A stretch of DNA of 11,678 nucleotides. Origin: UBA1822 sp963634795. Its GTDB lineage: Bacteria; Bacillota; Negativicutes; Veillonellales; Dialisteraceae. Where the stretch lies: positions 1-11,678 of the forward strand of contig CAVHDO010000042.1 in the NCBI GenBank assembly GCA_963634795.1. Reading direction: 5' to 3'. The notes below the pieces were generated by a model. The model searched no databases. It was not told where the DNA came from and saw nothing but the letters and a program-made list of their open reading frames with translations. Each line of letters opens with the position of its first letter. Positions within the stretch are counted from its first letter, which is position 1. Positions 1 through 5,201 of the stretch are shown one piece after another. The translations under genes and the position numbers were made by a program.

Positions 1-38
1 TGGGTCTTCGCATACTGCAAATTTTTCGGGAAATTCAT
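1..38 (-). CDS. gcvH: Glycine cleavage system H protein, N-terminal fragment
   Basis: The minus strand reads ATG from base 38 and encodes MNFPKNLQYAKT before the window ends. GcvH proteins typically open this way, with a short hydrophobic/proline start leading into the conserved H-E-W segment that would follow. GcvH carries lipoyl-lysine and shuttles the aminomethyl group between the P, T and L proteins in the cytoplasm. A strong ribosome binding site (AGGAGGT at 52-46, 7-nt spacer) fixes the start. It lies downstream of gcvT on the same strand, which supports the call, although 882 bp separate the genes. Only 12 codons are visible, so the identification rests on this short match plus context. 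The lipoylation site is outside the window. Confidence 0.8.
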   Translation of the reverse strand, partial: MNFPKNLQYAKT

Positions 39-67
39 GGTTATTACCTCCTATGATTGTAGAAATA

Positions 68-101
68 TTGATATGGGATTGCGTTTGGGAGTCAAACGCA
101 A
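68..101 (-). promoter_or_regulatory. Candidate gcvH promoter with overlapping 9-bp dyad
   Basis: On the minus strand, TTGACT (95-90) and TATCAA (73-68) are separated by 16 bp, about 30 nt upstream of the gcvH start. The -35 box sits inside a perfect dyad: TTGCGTTTG at 79-87, a 5-nt spacer, then CAAACGCAA at 93-101. An inverted repeat over a -35 element is a common operator layout. The -10 match is only 4 of 6, so the promoter is possible rather than clear. The dyad could equally be one of the many small hairpins in this gap. Confidence 0.35.
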
Positions 102-105
102 GAAA

Positions 106-133
106 GTTAGCAATTAGCAGTGAGCAATTAGCA
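106..133. repeat. Heptanucleotide tandem repeat, four units
   Basis: Four consecutive 7-mers, GTTAGCA, ATTAGCA, GTGAGCA and ATTAGCA, run without a break and share the ending AGCA. A second heptamer array of different sequence lies at 2507-2541. No open reading frame of note uses this stretch. Confidence 0.75.
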
Positions 134-233
134 GTTCAGGTGTCGCCTGACGGCGATGATTTTTATATTCGCCTTCGGCGTTCCAATATCCGGCGCTACT
201 GTGTGGCTTTCTTCGGAGAAAACAGTGCTACTC

Positions 234-429
234 TGCTTTTGTTCTCACATAGAGTCGGCCATCATCCGGCCCTTTGGGCCATCCTCTTCCTGAAGAGGGC
301 TAAGTTGTACGCGCTTCGCGCGATTTTTTATAAATTGCGCCGAAGGCGCCATATAAAGATGTCGCGAAGCGACACCTCTCGCAAACAAGCAAAGCGATGT
401 TTGCGCAAGACTCTATGTGAAAACAAAAG
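234..429. mobile_element. Candidate miniature inverted-repeat element
   Basis: The 21 bases at 236-256 (starting CTTTTGTTCTCACATAG) and at 409-429 are inverted copies with one mismatch. The roughly 195 bp they enclose have no gene and consist of consecutive hairpins (GGCCC/GGGCC, CCTCTTC/GAAGAGG, CGCG/CGCG, GCGCC/GGCGC, GTCGC/GCGAC). TACTC occurs at 229-233 and again at 430-434, just outside both ends, and could be a 5-bp target-site duplication. The CACATAG end is also seen ahead of the related repeat at 830. It encodes no transposase, so movement would need one supplied in trans. Calling it mobile is an inference. Confidence 0.45.
259..322 (+). repeat. Family B repeat, copy 1
   Basis: The copy reads CCATCATCCG, then hairpin GGCCC-TTT-GGGCC, hairpin CCTCTTC-CT-GAAGAGG, CTAAGTTGTA, and hairpin CGCG-CTTCG-CGCG. 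The same order of parts recurs at 845-910 and at 11600-11678. The stems differ in sequence between copies but remain paired, while the linkers stay similar. Confidence 0.6.
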
Positions 430-690
430 TACTCCGGCAAAAAAGTTTGTCCCAAGCATAGCAACGCGCAAGGAGACCCGCCTGTGCAAAATTCGCCGGC
501 TTCGCGCCGCTATGTTTGAAGAAGCAGAGCGCCGAGGGGCGCCGACGCGTCTCGCGGCCTTGCGTGGTAAGAATGCGTCATGATGTAAAAGTTTCGCGTA
601 TCGGTGACGTTAGCATTGGCAAGGCCGAGCGGCGGCACCCCTGAGCGGAGGCGAATTTTGCCCTGGCGGCGGCTTCTTTCTCTTGCTTCG

Positions 691-720
691 TTCTCTTTCT
701 TCCCCGGGGAAGAAAGAGAA
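691..720. repeat. Perfect 30-bp palindrome
   Basis: Bases 691-705 (TTCTCTTTCTTCCCC) are the exact reverse complement of 706-720, so the dyad has no spacer. One arm is pyrimidine-rich and the other purine-rich. It lies in the gcvT-gcvH gap. A related pyrimidine run (CTTCTTTCTCTTGCTTCG) sits just upstream at 673-690. Confidence 0.8.
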
Positions 721-829
721 TGAAGTGCTGTAAGGAGTTCCGCACGAAAACACAGAAAATAACCCGCGGCGTATGCCGCATTTTGCGTAGCAAAATCATC
801 CCGCACCGACAGCTGCAAAGCTGAAAATT

Positions 830-912
830 TCACATAGTGCCATCCATCATCCGCCCCTACGGGGCACCTTCTTCCAGAAGAAGGCTAATTGGACGCGCGC
901 CCCGCGCAAAAC
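830..912 (+). repeat. Family B repeat, copy 2
   Basis: The copy starts with TTTCACATAG (compare the end of the 236-429 element). It continues with CCATCATCCG at 845-854, hairpin GCCCC-TAC-GGGGC, hairpin CCTTCTT-CCAG-AAGAAGG, CTAATTGGA and a CGCG-rich stretch. It abuts the end of gcvT. Its stems differ from copy 1 by paired changes. Confidence 0.6.
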
Positions 913-947
913 AAAAAATTTTAGCTTCCCCTTTTATAAAAAGGAAG
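913..947 (-). terminator. Terminator-like hairpin overlapping the end of gcvT
   Basis: On the minus strand the last codons of gcvT form a roughly 10-bp stem between 947 and 925: CTTCC with a U-run pairs AAAA-GGGGAAG, including two G-U pairs. The stop codon TAA follows, and then a run of six T (918-913). The geometry fits an intrinsic terminator, but the gap between stem and U-run is about 6 nt, so strength is uncertain. If active, it would limit transcription into gcvH. Confidence 0.45.
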
Positions 948-2006
948 TTCCACCACCTCACAAGGAACCATCTTCCCGCGCACCTCCGCGGAAACAGCGC
1001 TCCCCAAGGGCGCCGCCCCTTTGGAAATCAACGCCATCGCGTACGATCCCTTGAGATACGGGCAGAACGTCCCCGACGTCGTGTGCCCGATAAGAGCGCC
1101 GTCCTTGTAAACATCTGCATACTCGCGGACAATGCCGCGTCCCGTCACCCGGAGCCCGATGCGTTCCCGCGAAAGGCCGCGCGCCTCGATGCCGGTCTTT
1201 CCGATGAAATCCTCTTTCCCCATCTTCACGCCGAAATCCAGACCCGTTTCCAACGGACTCACCGTTTCATCCATTTCATGTCCGTAGAGCGGCATCGCGG
1301 CCTCCAAACGCAGCGTGTCCCGCGCTCCCAGACCGCATGGCAGAATGCCCGCATCCTTTCCCGTTTCCAAAATCGCATCCCACAGAATCGGCGCTTTCTC
1401 TGCCGGGCAGAAAATTTCGTAACCGTACTCGCCCGTGTATCCCGTCCGCGACACGACGCATTCGATTCCACAAATCACCACGTGTTCCCGGAAACTGTAA
1501 TACTGCGTCGGAAGCTCACCCGCCTCCACGAGACGCGCCGCGATGTCTTTCGACGCCGGCCCCTGCAGTGCCAGCAGCCCCGTTTCCTCCGAAATATCCG
1601 TAAACGTCGTCTCCGGCAGCAAATGGCTGCGCATATGCGCCACATCTTTGTCATGATTCGACGCATTCACCACGACCAAATATTTTTCTTCGCTCATCCG
1701 ATACACGATGAGATCGTCGAGGCAACCGCCGTCCTCTTGGCACATCACGCCGTAACGCACGCGCCCCACAGCCAAATTCGTATAATCGTTCGTCAGCAAA
1801 TGATTCAGTGTCGAAAGCGCGCCCGGGCCTTCAAAAATCACCTCGCCCATGTGCGACACATCAAAAAGTCCCGCTTTTTCGCGGACCGCCATGTGCTCGG
1901 CGATGATCCCCGCCTCATACTGCACCGGCATCAGGAAACCGCCAAACGGCACAATCTTCCCCTTCCACGCCACATGCCGCTCATACAGCGGCGTTTTCTT
2001 GTCCAT
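921..2006 (-). CDS. gcvT: Aminomethyltransferase (glycine cleavage system T protein)
   Basis: This 361-residue protein has the normal GcvT length. It transfers the aminomethyl group from H protein to tetrahydrofolate, giving methylene-THF and ammonia, in the cytoplasm. Visible family signatures are FDVSHMGE (48-55), GGCLDDLIVY (93-102, containing the catalytic-region aspartate), VVNASNHDKD (112-121), SRTGYTGEYGYEIFCP (186-201) and LGARDTLRLEAAMPLYGHEMD (226-246), with the typical LPFYKR C-terminus. The chosen start (base 2006, MDKKTPLYERH) has AGGAGG 6 nt upstream. A longer in-frame start at 2051 would lie within the riboswitch terminator and is rejected. A tandem glycine riboswitch precedes the gene and gcvH follows it. 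The stop codon lies next to a terminator-like hairpin and a family B repeat. Confidence 0.97.
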   Translation of the reverse strand: MDKKTPLYERHVAWKGKIVPFGGFLMPVQYEAGIIAEHMAVREKAGLFDVSHMGEVIFEGPGALSTLNHLLTNDYTNLAVGRVRYGVMCQEDGGCLDDLIVYRMSEEKYLVVVNASNHDKDVAHMRSHLLPETTFTDISEETGLLALQGPASKDIAARLVEAGELPTQYYSFREHVVICGIECVVSRTGYTGEYGYEIFCPAEKAPILWDAILETGKDAGILPCGLGARDTLRLEAAMPLYGHEMDETVSPLETGLDFGVKMGKEDFIGKTGIEARGLSRERIGLRVTGRGIVREYADVYKDGALIGHTTSGTFCPYLKGSYAMALISKGAAPLGSAVSAEVRGKMVPCEVVELPFYKRGS

Positions 2007-2034
2007 ACACGTCCTCCTTCTCAAAAAAGGAAAC

Positions 2035-2064
2035 AAAAAAGAGCACTGCAAAAATACAGTGCTC
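2035..2064 (-). terminator. Riboswitch-controlled intrinsic terminator
   Basis: On the minus strand the stem GAGCACTGTA / TGCAGTGCTC (2064-2041) is followed by TTTTTT (2040-2035). It lies between the second glycine aptamer and the gcvT ribosome binding site (2018-2013), as expected for transcriptional control. The stem base can extend, because the preceding AGAG (from the 3' strand of aptamer P1) can pair with the U-run. Confidence 0.85.
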
Positions 2065-2215
2065 CTCTGTCCCGGTACCTGAAAGATCGGCTTTGCCTTG
2101 CTTCTTCGGTGTCTTTGGAAAATCCCAAATACTCTCCAGAGGATTGTCCGATACCCGTCCTTTTACCTGAGAGTTTCGCCCCTTCGGTGCCACATCCGTG
2201 GTCTCTCCCGGTATC
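2064..2215 (-). ncRNA. Tandem glycine riboswitch
   Basis: Two glycine aptamers stand in series on the minus strand. Aptamer 1 has P1 GATACC (2215-2210) pairing GGTATC (2155-2150), with the core GGGAGAGACC, CACCGAAGGGGC and CTCTCAGGT. Aptamer 2 has P1 CCTCTG (2142-2137) pairing CAGAGG (2069-2064), with the core GGAGAG, CACCGAAGAAGC and CTTTCAGGT, ending in the typical GGGACAGAGG. The linker is short, as in the known tandem class. With the terminator behind it and gcvT downstream, glycine binding is expected to allow transcription (an ON switch), as for other gcv riboswitches. Bases 2216-2245 contain a further short stem that may belong to the leader. Confidence 0.95.
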
Positions 2216-2281
2216 TTCATCCATCGCCCGGCCCGCCCTTGGGCTCAATGCTATTCCGGAAATCAATTTCCGTATACCGAT

Positions 2282-2310
2282 AGCATATCACACCGGAATG
2301 AAAGGTACAA
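2282..2310 (-). promoter_or_regulatory. Sigma-A promoter of the gcv operon
   Basis: The minus strand shows TTGTAC (2310-2305), a 17-bp spacer, and TATGCT (2287-2282) preceded by TGA, giving an extended -10 (TGnTATGCT). Transcription would start near 2275, about 60 nt before the first aptamer. Confidence 0.75.
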
Positions 2311-2337
2311 GAAAAAGAAAGAATTCGTATGTGAGGT

Positions 2338-2352
2338 ATAGTTTGAAACTAT
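2338..2352. promoter_or_regulatory. 15-bp palindrome in the divergent promoter region
   Basis: ATAGTTT, a central G, then AAACTAT form a perfect dyad midway between the gcv promoter and the metallophosphoesterase promoter. The half-site CATAGTTTG recurs at 2436-2444, just after the plus-strand -10 box. This is a candidate operator; the regulator is unknown. Confidence 0.35.
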
Positions 2353-2420
2353 GGCAAAAAAATCTATTTTCCCTCGCATACCACTTCATGCCCGTTTCCT
2401 ATTTTCCCAAAGCCGCGCCT

Positions 2421-2431
2421 TGCTATATAAT
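2421..2431 (+). promoter_or_regulatory. Candidate promoter -10 of metallophosphoesterase 1
   Basis: A consensus TATAAT lies at 2426-2431 inside TGCTATATAAT, which also offers an extended -10. The -35 region (near 2403-2408, TTTCCC) is poor. The leader to the start codon would be about 120 nt and contains the heptamer repeats at 2507-2541. Confidence 0.5.
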
Positions 2432-2506
2432 ATTTCATAGTTTGCCATCCGTTTTTGTATGACCGTGAACTGTGCATAAAAAATTTTTCATCAGGAATCA
2501 AGATGC

Positions 2507-2541
2507 ACGGTGAACGGTAAACGGATCACGGATAACGGATA
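2507..2541. repeat. Heptanucleotide tandem repeat, five units
   Basis: Five uninterrupted 7-mers, ACGGTGA, ACGGTAA, ACGGATC, ACGGATA and ACGGATA, lie in the 5' leader of the metallophosphoesterase gene and end about 8 bp before its ribosome binding site. Copy-number change here would alter leader length but not a reading frame. Confidence 0.75.
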
Positions 2542-2560
2542 CCGGCAAAAGGAGGTTTTT

Positions 2561-3766
2561 ATGATTCGTTTTGCAGCGCGCGCCGCACTTGTCCTCGCGC
2601 TCATCGCGGCGTATGTGTCACATATGCAATCCGTCACCGGACCGGGGACGCCGGTCTTTCGGATGCTCTCGCTTTCCGTGCTCCTCGTCCCCGTTTCCTT
2701 TTACGTGTACATCCTGCTCCGGCGCGCCGCTTCCGTCTTCCTTCCGCGTCTTTCGGAAACGAAACGGGAATTTTTTGTGCTACTCATCGCCGCGACCGTC
2801 TTGCTGCCATCGATGTACATTTTCAGCCTGTCGCTCCTTTTTCTCCTGCATCTCGTCGTCCTCGCGCTCGCGTGCGAAATTTTTTACGCCGCAACAAAGC
2901 TCGTTTTCTCAAAAACGGCACAAAAAATCCGCCCCCTGTATCGGAGCGGACTCGTGCCTCTTTGCGGCGCAATTTTGTTTTTCGCTTACGGATTTTGGAA
3001 TATGCACACCGTCACGGCGCGCACGGAAATCATTCACGGCGGCGCGGCGATTCCGCAAGCCGGAAGCACCGTCGTCTTTCTCTCCGATTTGCATTTTGAA
3101 AATTCCATGACACCGGCCGATCTGGCGCGCTATGCCGAAGAAATTTCCGCCAAGAAACCGGACGCCGTCATTCTGGGCGGAGACATCGTGGACGAACGCA
3201 CGTCACGCGCCGGAATGCACGCCGCATTTTCTGTTTTGGGAAATATCCCCGCGACCTACGGCGTGTATTATATTTACGGAAATCACGACCGCGCGCTCTA
3301 CACAAGCGAACCAGCTTTCAGCGAAACAGAACTCGCCGAAACCATTCGCGCCGCCGGCATTCACATTCTCCGCGACGAATCGGTCACGCTCACACCCGCC
3401 CTCACCCTGACGGGCCGCGAAGACCGCTCCCGCGAACGCCAGACAGGCACGCCACGCTTGCCGCACGCCGCCCTTGCCCAAAATCTCTCACCGGGCGCCT
3501 ATCACATCCTCGCCGATCATCAGCCGCGCGAATGGAAAGAAGCCGCTACCGCCGGTTTCTCCCTCCTCCTCTCCGGCCACACCCACCGCGGCCAAATCTG
3601 GCCCATCGGCCTTGCCATCGAAGCGCTGGGCAAAGACACTTTCGTCTACGGCCATAAAAAAGAAGGAAACCTCGATTTCTTGGTTTCCTCCGGTATCGCC
3701 GGCTGGGGCTATCCCATCCGCACGGAAGGGAATTGTGAGTATGTCATTGTAAAAATTGTTCCGTAA
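2561..3766 (+). CDS. Membrane-anchored metallophosphoesterase
   Basis: The 401-residue protein has an N-terminal membrane part with about five hydrophobic segments (near 5-20, 33-53, 70-90, 91-112, 130-148), followed by a calcineurin-like phosphoesterase domain. Metal-binding motifs are in order: SDLHF (D176, H178), GGDIVDE (D208), YGNHD (N241, H242, D243), LADHQP (H319) and SGHTHRGQIWP (H340, H342). This layout resembles the YkuE-like group of membrane-associated phosphoesterases. The substrate cannot be read from the sequence; lipid or cell-envelope phosphoesters are one possibility. The start at 2561 has AAAGGAGG with a short spacer. An in-frame start at 2510 would add 17 residues encoded by the heptamer repeats and is rejected. 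It is divergent from gcvT and ends at repeat array 1. Confidence 0.9.
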   Translation: MIRFAARAALVLALIAAYVSHMQSVTGPGTPVFRMLSLSVLLVPVSFYVYILLRRAASVFLPRLSETKREFFVLLIAATVLLPSMYIFSLSLLFLLHLVVLALACEIFYAATKLVFSKTAQKIRPLYRSGLVPLCGAILFFAYGFWNMHTVTARTEIIHGGAAIPQAGSTVVFLSDLHFENSMTPADLARYAEEISAKKPDAVILGGDIVDERTSRAGMHAAFSVLGNIPATYGVYYIYGNHDRALYTSEPAFSETELAETIRAAGIHILRDESVTLTPALTLTGREDRSRERQTGTPRLPHAALAQNLSPGAYHILADHQPREWKEAATAGFSLLLSGHTHRGQIWPIGLAIEALGKDTFVYGHKKEGNLDFLVSSGIAGWGYPIRTEGNCEYVIVKIVP

Positions 3767-3769
3767 GAG

Positions 3770-4262
3770 CAGAAGCAAAGCTTTTTCTTTTTTAGCTTTT
3801 CTCGCATTTGTGGCGAATACTGCACGATGATAGAGATGAGATGCTAAAATTTCCCTTTTTTTCGCTTTTGGCGCGTTTTTGCTACGCGCTTTTCAATGAC
3901 AGAGATGGGAAGCCCAACTTTCCCTCTCGTTACTTTTGCCGCATTTGTTACGAAATGCACCTCAATGACAGAAATAAAAAAACTATCCCCATCTCTGTCT
4001 TGCTTAAGTTCTCACCTCAAACGCAAAAAAGAAAAGCAAGAAAAAGCTCGCCCCTCATCTCTACCTTGCCTAAGTCCTCACCTCAAACGCAAAAAAAGAA
4101 AAGCAAGAAAAAAGCTCGCCCCTCATCTCTATCTTGCTTTAGTCCTCACCACAAACGCAAAAAAGGAAAAGCATGAAAAGGCTCGCCCCTCATCTCTATC
4201 TTGCCTAAGTTCTCACCTCAAACGCAAAAAAGAAAAGCAAGAAAAAAGCTCGCCCCTCTATC
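3770..4262. repeat. Repeat array 1 (family A, about 67-bp units, two orientations)
   Basis: The array fills the space between two convergent genes. The left part (3770-3976) has three units whose motif GA(T/C)AGAGATG lies on the plus strand, ending near 3838, 3907 and, degenerate, 3976 (69-bp spacing). The right part has four units in the opposite orientation starting at 3983, 4047, 4115 and 4182 (lengths 64, 68, 67, 67 bp) plus a partial at 4249. Forward units share CATCTCTATCTTGC, CTCACCTCAAACGCAAAAAA, GAAAAGCAAGAAAA and CTCGCCCCT. Units within the array are close to identical. 67 is not a multiple of three and the open frames that run through it show no domain, so it is taken as non-coding. 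No transposase gene is present. Confidence 0.85.
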
Positions 4263-4263
4263 C

Positions 4264-4497
4264 TCACATACTCCTCTCGCCCAAAATCGGATGTTTCACC
4301 GGTTTCAGGCTTCTTTTTTCGATAAGCGAAAGCGCTTCGTCCATCGTGACGTCGCGGCGCTCGTTTCCTGTCTCATAGACGGCCAAGGGACGCGCGGCGT
4401 CGAGCTCACTTCCCGGAAAATAAACGTATTCTCCGGTATGATTGTCTCCGTAAATGAAGCCCGAGAGCAGGCGGCCTTCTGCCAATTTGCAATTCAT
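4264..4497 (-). CDS. Small conserved-looking protein of unknown function
   Basis: A 77-residue frame begins MNCKLAEGRLLSGFIYGDNH and ends ILGERSM, with the stop TGA at 4266-4264 right beside repeat array 1. I do not recognise the family. It has no signal peptide or membrane segment. The middle is acidic and the C-terminal third, with MDEALSLIEKR, probably forms a helix. Codon choice (many G/C third positions) looks like the neighbours and better than the overlapping frame of metallophosphoesterase 2, which supports real coding. A GAGG sequence 9 nt before the ATG can act as a ribosome binding site. Its start overlaps the annotated end of metallophosphoesterase 2 by 92 bp. It could be a separate gene or the relic of a longer C-terminus of that enzyme. 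Confidence 0.55.
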   Translation of the reverse strand: MNCKLAEGRLLSGFIYGDNHTGEYVYFPGSELDAARPLAVYETGNERRDVTMDEALSLIEKRSLKPVKHPILGERSM

Positions 4498-5200
4498 GAT
4501 TCACATCCTCACACAGTAACAGCGGTTTGAAATCCAAATAATCGGCGCTCGTCAAGTAGAGCCGCACGCCCGAGAGAAATTCGGGCAACGCACGGAAATT
4601 TTGTTTCCCGTGAATATGCCCGAAGACGCAATGGCGAATGCCGGCTTTTTGCAAAATGTCCAACATATGCGTCGGACGGTGCGCGTCGTCGTAGGGCGGG
4701 TAATGGAGCACGGCCATGATTTGCCGAGCTCCTTCTTTTTTGGCCATTTCAATCGCACGCGCCATGCGTCCTTCTTCGCGAAGCAGGATGGCGCGGTCGT
4801 TTCCCGTAAAGCCGGACGCCGTCTCCGGAAGCCAGCCGCGCGTCCCGACGAGCGCCCACGCCCCCACGTGAATGACATTGTTGTGCAGAAACTCGAAAGC
4901 GCCGTGTGTTTCCCGCGTCATTTTCGTCACGGTGTCCCACCAATAATCGTGATTGCCGCGCACGATGATTTTCCGCCCGGGAAGCGCCGCCATCCAATCG
5001 AGGTCGACCATAGCCTCTTCCAAATTGTTTCCCCAGGAAAGGTCGCCCGCCAAAATGCACGCGTCGTCCTCCGTAATGGTTTCCCGCCAGGCGCGGCCGA
5101 TTTTCTCCCGATGATTCGACCAGTTCTCGCCGAAAATGTCCATCGGTTTCGTCGGCGGGTCGCCGGATAAATGAAAATCGCTAAAGGCAAACAGTCTCAT
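4406..5200 (-). CDS. Metallophosphoesterase (predicted phosphohydrolase)
   Basis: This 264-residue cytoplasmic protein of the calcineurin-like phosphoesterase superfamily shows the metal-site motifs SDFHL (D8, H10), AGDLSW (D53), RGNHDYWW (N83, H84, D85), LHYPP (H166) and FGHIHG (H195, H197). It lacks a signal peptide or membrane segment. It resembles the single-domain predicted phosphohydrolases of the COG1768 type; the substrate is unknown. The start at 5200 follows the stop of the DUF4931 gene by one base, and the ribosome binding site GGAGGC lies inside that gene, so translation is probably coupled. The last 30 or so residues (after CEDVN) are arginine-rich, use less typical codons and overlap the 77-residue frame. 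They may be an extension caused by loss of an earlier stop near 4510. Confidence 0.88.
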   Translation of the reverse strand: MRLFAFSDFHLSGDPPTKPMDIFGENWSNHREKIGRAWRETITEDDACILAGDLSWGNNLEEAMVDLDWMAALPGRKIIVRGNHDYWWDTVTKMTRETHGAFEFLHNNVIHVGAWALVGTRGWLPETASGFTGNDRAILLREEGRMARAIEMAKKEGARQIMAVLHYPPYDDAHRPTHMLDILQKAGIRHCVFGHIHGKQNFRALPEFLSGVRLYLTSADYLDFKPLLLCEDVNHELQIGRRPPALGLHLRRQSYRRIRLFSGK

Positions 5201-5201
5201 C

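Larger units (their letters stand above)
39..920. other. Repeat- and hairpin-rich gap between gcvT and gcvH
   Basis: This 882-bp stretch has no convincing gene. Open frames here (for example 53-583 plus, 510-833 minus) have no recognisable domains and run through palindromes. It holds a string of short hairpins, many with TTC or GAA loops: CGCC-TTC-GGCG near 172-180, GCGCC-GAA-GGCGC near 337-350, GTCGC-GAA-GCGAC at 361-373, and others with GTA/GTAT loops at 766-796. It also holds a heptamer array, a candidate miniature inverted-repeat element, a 30-bp palindrome and a family B repeat, each listed separately. Confidence 0.7.

Noticed and set aside
53..583. 176-residue plus-strand open frame in the gcvT-gcvH gap
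   Set aside because: It crosses the inverted-repeat element and several palindromes, has no ribosome binding site of note and no recognisable domain; composition is basic and repetitive.
2021..2266. Minus-strand open frames over the gcvT leader
   Set aside because: They coincide with the glycine riboswitch and its terminator and have no ribosome binding sites.
837..2462. 541-residue plus-strand open frame
   Set aside because: It lies antisense to gcvT and the glycine riboswitch, both strongly supported; the protein is arginine/histidine-rich, as expected of a shadow frame.
3983..4262. CRISPR array
   Set aside because: The whole 67-bp unit is conserved, with no variable spacers, orientation switches within the array, and there are no cas genes.
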